NCBI GenBank assembly: GCA_945870085.1
Contig: CAMBQX010000002.1
Coordinates: 1-37,824 of the forward strand
Direction: 5' to 3'
DNA length: 37,824 nt
Origin: Bifidobacterium breve
Lineage (GTDB): Bacteria; Actinomycetota; Actinomycetes; S36-B12
The notes under the pieces were generated by a model that saw only the letters and a list, made by a program, of their open reading frames with translations, did no database searches and was not told the DNA's origin. Of this stretch, positions 34,600 through 37,824 are shown one piece after another. Positions within the stretch are counted from its first letter, which is position 1. The number at the start of each line of letters is the position of its first letter. The position numbers and the translations under genes are program-made.

Positions 34600-35993
34600 C
34601 GGGAGGACTCCTTCATTATTTGGGGGCGTTCAAGATAAATCGGCTCAGTTTCAGGAACAGGCATTGCAATAGGTGAAAGCGGCAGGGCTGATTTTATCGA
34701 AGCACCCGGTCGGTGCCCGACAAAAAATGGGCGTCGCGCCAAACCATGCAGGAGTGGTGCAATATCAGCAGCGCGTAGCGAACCGAGCGCCCCCGAAAGT
34801 GCCGCGGTTTCCCCGAACTCTCGGACAGAATCCTTGCGCTGTTCAGGAGCGACAACAACTATGGGTGTGGGGTCACCACTGTGCATGAGTAATCCTTCAC
34901 TTGGTGTCGCGTGGTCACCGGTCACAGCAAGCACGAGATCACCCCGATCAATAATGTCAATAAAAGCCGCGATGGCAGCATCGCACGCTTCTATCGCGGC
35001 TATCTTGGCCTCGGGTTTCTTGGTGTGACCGGCTTCATCCGGTGCCTTTGTATGAACATGAATAAAATCAGGACGCTGCTCTTCACCTAGAAGACGAATG
35101 GCCGACTGGACCCGCGCACTCAGGCCTAGCCCGGCGTCCTCCGCGGGCGCAGCGACATCAACCTCGCGCATCCCTAGGGTTCTAGCCAAACCCCGGTAAA
35201 GCGCACTGCTCGTTACCATGGTCCCTTGCACTCCCACAAGATCAAGAAACGAAAGCGGTTGCCCGGCTATAGACGGCCACTTGGTCGTGGGAACGGTAAT
35301 TTCTAAACCTGCGCATACTAGGGTCGCGTGCGCTCCAAGGAGGTACGCCTTCAGCGCCTCAGCTGTGCGCCGCGCCTCGACTAGTCGGCGCCCACCTGCA
35401 ACGACACATTCTTGTAAAGGCACGGGCAGCATCCAAGGGTGCATGTGATCAAAGAGCGGGTCCGAGTCGCTGACCTCGATCGATTCAAGCCCGTGGGCTA
35501 GCAAAACCCACTCTCCGAGTCGTAGTGATTCAATGCTGAATGAGACACCGTCAACGACGAATTCTTCGGTCCATTCCTGCAGAATCCGATTCAAAGTGTG
35601 GGCAATATCGCTGTGCTGCGACCCCATCCGGCCCGTAATTCGCATAACACCATCAACTTGTTCGCCACGCCGGGCTGCCAAGTGCCACATCGGCGTACCC
35701 AGTGGCGGGACTCCACCCTCACCAACCCACTCAAGAAGAGCCCGGCCTGGAAAAGCCAGCTCCGGTAGTCCGAACATCGCCCAATGCGATCGCTCACTCG
35801 AAGTTGCCCAACCTGGTCCAAAAGGCACATGAACACCGTTGGCTCCTCTCGCGGCTAATTCATCCAGAGCCGGAGTCGAAGCAACTTCTAATGGTGTTCG
35901 CCCACCTAGGGACAAACAGGGACGATCACCCAAACCATCAAGGACTACGAGAACGACGGGTAGGTCATCGCGCTGCGGCCACTTCGACTTCAT
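34593..35993 (-). CDS. ApgM-like phosphoglycerate mutase-family metalloenzyme
   Basis: 466-residue alkaline-phosphatase-superfamily enzyme resembling archaeal-type cofactor-independent phosphoglycerate mutase. Metal ligand D19 lies in VVLDGLGDRP, LGGRTPLEVASTPALDELA follows, and the probable phosphoryl-accepting serine S66 is in TSSERSHWAMFG. HTKAPDEAGHTKKPEAK and VTGDHATPSEGLLMHSGDP supply the remaining metal ligands. Actinobacteria normally have a separate glycolytic mutase, so this copy is more likely specialised, possibly for a phosphonate or other phosphorylated intermediate. The ATG at 35993 overlaps the upstream stop (ATGA). Confidence 0.82.
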   Translation of the reverse strand: MKSKWPQRDDLPVVLVVLDGLGDRPCLSLGGRTPLEVASTPALDELAARGANGVHVPFGPGWATSSERSHWAMFGLPELAFPGRALLEWVGEGGVPPLGTPMWHLAARRGEQVDGVMRITGRMGSQHSDIAHTLNRILQEWTEEFVVDGVSFSIESLRLGEWVLLAHGLESIEVSDSDPLFDHMHPWMLPVPLQECVVAGGRRLVEARRTAEALKAYLLGAHATLVCAGLEITVPTTKWPSIAGQPLSFLDLVGVQGTMVTSSALYRGLARTLGMREVDVAAPAEDAGLGLSARVQSAIRLLGEEQRPDFIHVHTKAPDEAGHTKKPEAKIAAIEACDAAIAAFIDIIDRGDLVLAVTGDHATPSEGLLMHSGDPTPIVVVAPEQRKDSVREFGETAALSGALGSLRAADIAPLLHGLARRPFFVGHRPGASIKSALPLSPIAMPVPETEPIYLERPQIMKESSRW

Positions 35994-36520
35994 GTGGTGC
36001 TCATTCTCATTGGCAACCCCGAGGCGACTCCGTCCGGCAGGAGTGGCCGCCATGCTGCTTCATCACCCTTAAGCCAGGCCAGACGAATATCTGTGGCTCG
36101 GACGGCGTGCAATGCGTCGCCCTCGATAACCCTAACCGGGTACCCACCCGTTTGCAGTATCTGCACCTTGTCAGCCTCCCAATTCGTGAAGACCCGAACA
36201 AACTGCACCGCATCCAACGGAATGTAACTGGACCACGCCTTTGGACGATCGAGAGGAAAAGGAACTATGTGACAACGATCTTGCAGGCCCTTGTATTCAA
36301 GGGCCGATTGAATCATGTTCTGACGCTCCCAGTAGGTGAAGGGGTTCGACTCAGGTTGATGCCGATGTGCTGACGATGCATTTGCTTTCCACGATGCAGG
36401 ATCTGGATTAGTAATCCCAATAAAGACGATCTCGGCTTCGGCCAAGGCGATGTTCAATAATTCCCAGTGGCCAATATGAAAGGGTTGAAACCGACCCGTT
36501 ATCCCAGCCCGAGTCAGCAC
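35990..36520 (-). CDS. NadM-like nucleotidyltransferase
   Basis: 176-residue enzyme of the nicotinamide-nucleotide adenylyltransferase fold. The nucleotide-binding GRFQPFHIGHWELLNIAL (9-26) contains the HIGH motif. FTYWERQNMIQSAL near 81 and the C-terminal VRATDIRLAWLKGD near 145 correspond to the ISGTxIR region of NadM. It could make NAD from NMN. However, relatives act as cytidylyl- or adenylyl-transferases on other phosphorylated substrates, and overlap with the phosphomutase-like gene suggests a joint pathway. It starts with GTG seven bases after the amidase stop. Confidence 0.8.
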   Translation of the reverse strand: MLTRAGITGRFQPFHIGHWELLNIALAEAEIVFIGITNPDPASWKANASSAHRHQPESNPFTYWERQNMIQSALEYKGLQDRCHIVPFPLDRPKAWSSYIPLDAVQFVRVFTNWEADKVQILQTGGYPVRVIEGDALHAVRATDIRLAWLKGDEAAWRPLLPDGVASGLPMRMSTT

Positions 36521-36527
36521 TGCTTCA

Positions 36528-37145
36528 TCACCGAGCCCGCGACTCCAGATGGACTATCACTTCAGCCGAACTATTGAGATCTGCATACCTCCGTGACACA
36601 TCTCGCATATTGTCTTCGTGTGGCCCCAGTTCTTGATCTCCGCAGGCATCCTCGACAACAATCGTTTTGAATCCGTGACTGAACGAATCAACGATTGATG
36701 CACGCACACAGCCCGAGGTCGTAACTCCCATGATCAAAACAGTGTCAACTCCGCGATTTCTTAGGATGGTGCTCAGATCGGTTCCGAAGAATGCCGATGG
36801 ATACCTCTTAATCAAATAGATATCTGAGTCTTCCCACAACTGCGGAAGTATCGAAGCAGCGTGTGAATTCGGTGCGATATCTCGCAAACTCGGGACCTTC
36901 CAGTTTGTGAACTCATCATTATGAGTCCAAGCAACCGCCGTATGAACAACAGGAATTCCAGCCTGGCGCCCCACTGACAGCACACTCTCGGCGTTCTTAA
37001 CCGCCTGCGCAATATGCTCACTACGGCCCGTGGCGAAACTCGGATCGCAAAAAGCCTGTTGGAAATCAACCGCAACAATCGCGGGGCAAGTACCCCAGCC
37101 GACAGTAGTAATACCGTATCCAGCTTCAGCAAACTGATCTTTAAT
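36528..37145 (-). CDS. Isochorismatase-fold amidohydrolase (N-carbamoylsarcosine amidase-like)
   Basis: Cysteine hydrolase of about 205 residues. The catalytic triad is visible: D27 in IVAVDFQQAF, K113 in YLIKRYPSAFFGTDL and C146 in GVTTSGCVRAS. The N-terminal AGYGITTVGWG fits the N-carbamoylsarcosine/maleamate amidase branch. Coding similarity extends upstream to about 37145, but no ATG, GTG or TTG is in frame there. The first ordinary start (GTG at 36983) would remove the catalytic Asp. Candidates are a rare ATT (37145) after AGGAAGG, or loss of a former start (GTA at 37154). It is the first gene of the seven-gene operon. Substrate unknown; a RutB-like ureidoacrylate role is possible. Confidence 0.75.
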   Translation of the reverse strand: MKDQFAEAGYGITTVGWGTCPAIVAVDFQQAFCDPSFATGRSEHIAQAVKNAESVLSVGRQAGIPVVHTAVAWTHNDEFTNWKVPSLRDIAPNSHAASILPQLWEDSDIYLIKRYPSAFFGTDLSTILRNRGVDTVLIMGVTTSGCVRASIVDSFSHGFKTIVVEDACGDQELGPHEDNMRDVSRRYADLNSSAEVIVHLESRAR

Positions 37146-37464
37146 AGCTTTTACCGCCCTTCCTCGGAGGCTAGTGGTGCATCCCTGCTTTCATTCCATT
37201 GGACGCTCCATACCCGCAACTGCCCTATCACCGCAGTCTATCGGGGAATCCAGATATCGGCGCCCGAGGTGACCCCATACTCCAAGGTCCTCGCATACTC
37301 CCAGGCGAACAAAAGTGCTACAGCCAAGGAGGTCTACTCAGGTAATTGGAGTACCGATAACGATCGAGTCCTCGGGGCGGTAGGCGCAGGGAGCACTGGG
37401 CGCTGCGGTAGATTGCGACAAACAAGTCCAGTACGTTGTCACTGCTTCCACTGAGGAGACATTA
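37146..37464. other. Intergenic stretch with possible coding remnants
   Basis: This region between the amidase and the divergent MFS gene must hold their promoters, but no clear -10/-35 pair stands out. The minus strand carries protein-like pieces broken by stops, such as ALLFAWEYARTLEYGV ending at a TAG (37238-37240) and, further upstream, APCAYRPEDSIVIGTP. These could be debris of a lost gene. No family is recognised. Confidence 0.35.
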
Positions 37465-37824
37465 ATCCGCGGCCAGCCAGCTGCACGCAGCGCGATCGCG
37501 GTCCTTGGGGCCGCGGTAATCGCGCAGGTAAGTATCTCAGGGTTTCAGCAGGGCCTGCCAGCTCTCGGGCCGATTCTTCAAACCACCTTTTCCCTGGACA
37601 CTTCGGGCACCGGTGCCATCTTGGGAGTGGGAAGTCTAGGAACGGCAGTGGCTGTCTTGATTTGGGGCAGGCTAACGGACCGCACCACCGATCGTTTCGT
37701 AGCCGTATTCGGCTTGCTCCTCGCTTCAGTCTCTTTGGGCTTGGCTGGGTTTGCTGCACACATCGATTCGCTGCCCGGCCTAATGCTTGGTCTCTTTGCT
37801 ACCGGTATCTGTGCGGCCGCCCCT
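37465..37824 (+). CDS. MFS transporter, N-terminal part (cut by window end)
   Basis: The first 120 or so codons of a major facilitator transporter. The frame gives about four hydrophobic helices, starting SAIAVLGAAVIAQVSIS, with the MFS loop 2-3 motif read as GRLTDRTTDRF between helices 2 and 3. No ATG, GTG or TTG precedes the first helix in this frame, although AGGAG lies at 37454-37458 six bases before an ATC (37465). A rare start, a sequence error or an inactivated gene are all possible. It is divergent from the seven-gene operon and could export or import its product. Confidence 0.65.
   Translation, partial: MRGQPAARSAIAVLGAAVIAQVSISGFQQGLPALGPILQTTFSLDTSGTGAILGVGSLGTAVAVLIWGRLTDRTTDRFVAVFGLLLASVSLGLAGFAAHIDSLPGLMLGLFATGICAAAP

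Noticed and set aside
35702..36373. 223-residue plus-strand ORF
   Set aside because: It is antisense to the phosphomutase-like and nucleotidyltransferase genes, both with conserved motifs.
37014..37454. 146-residue plus-strand ORF at the right end
   Set aside because: It runs antisense through the N-terminal part of the amidase and then out of frame with the MFS gene; no family features.

Overview
This 37.8 kb window looks like a chromosomal catabolic region of an actinobacterium (Actinomycetota). Base composition is moderately G+C rich by eye. GTG and TTG starts are common, genes are packed with ATGA/GTGA overlaps, and there are a DUF3097 protein, an F420-type luciferase-like oxidoreductase and several actinobacterial-style enzymes. 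No rRNA, tRNA, transposase, phage gene or CRISPR array was seen. A species cannot be named from the sequence alone.

Left part (1-6230, minus strand): a complete PotABCD polyamine importer is transcribed behind an aminobutyraldehyde-type dehydrogenase. Just upstream lies a heavily decayed pseudogene that I read as a MocR/GabR-type regulator (GntR helix-turn-helix fused to an aminotransferase-like domain). Next (6366-11222, plus strand) is a reductive pyrimidine-degradation operon: beta-ureidopropionase, dihydropyrimidinase, (methyl)malonate-semialdehyde dehydrogenase and an F420-type LLM oxidoreductase. From 11339 to 17743 there is a second diamine block: DUF3097 and a second aminobutyraldehyde dehydrogenase on the minus strand, and divergently an Lrp/AsnC regulator, a class III aminotransferase, a PNPOx-fold protein and an FAD amine oxidoreductase. 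A glutarate module follows (17825-20783): glutaryl-CoA dehydrogenase, CaiB/BaiF CoA-transferase and a GntR regulator, preceded by a near-perfect 31-bp inverted repeat. Together these genes could take up putrescine or cadaverine, oxidise it to succinate or glutarate, and feed glutarate into crotonyl-CoA.

Middle (20876-25717): a RutA pyrimidine monooxygenase faces a RutD-like alpha/beta hydrolase that lacks a normal serine nucleophile. A strong bidirectional terminator, a WrbA quinone reductase, an HMG-CoA-lyase-like enzyme and a second nitrilase-superfamily amidase follow.

Right part (25916-37824): a ribose-type ABC transporter operon (permease, lipoprotein, double ATPase) ends in an unusual tail. 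After the normal end of the ATPase, about 140 in-frame residues consist of a 93-bp tandem repeat carrying five copies of an F-[QR]-W-R-P-x-R-x-G-[FY] motif. Converging on it is a tight seven-gene minus-strand operon: isochorismatase-fold amidase, NadM-like nucleotidyltransferase, ApgM-like phosphomutase, acyl-CoA-dehydrogenase-fold protein, MmgE/PrpD protein, selenophosphate synthetase (SelD) and SAM methyltransferase. No selenocysteine or selenouridine genes are nearby. This operon matches no pathway I know and, with the repeat-tailed transporter, is the best candidate for an undescribed system. The window ends inside an MFS transporter gene.
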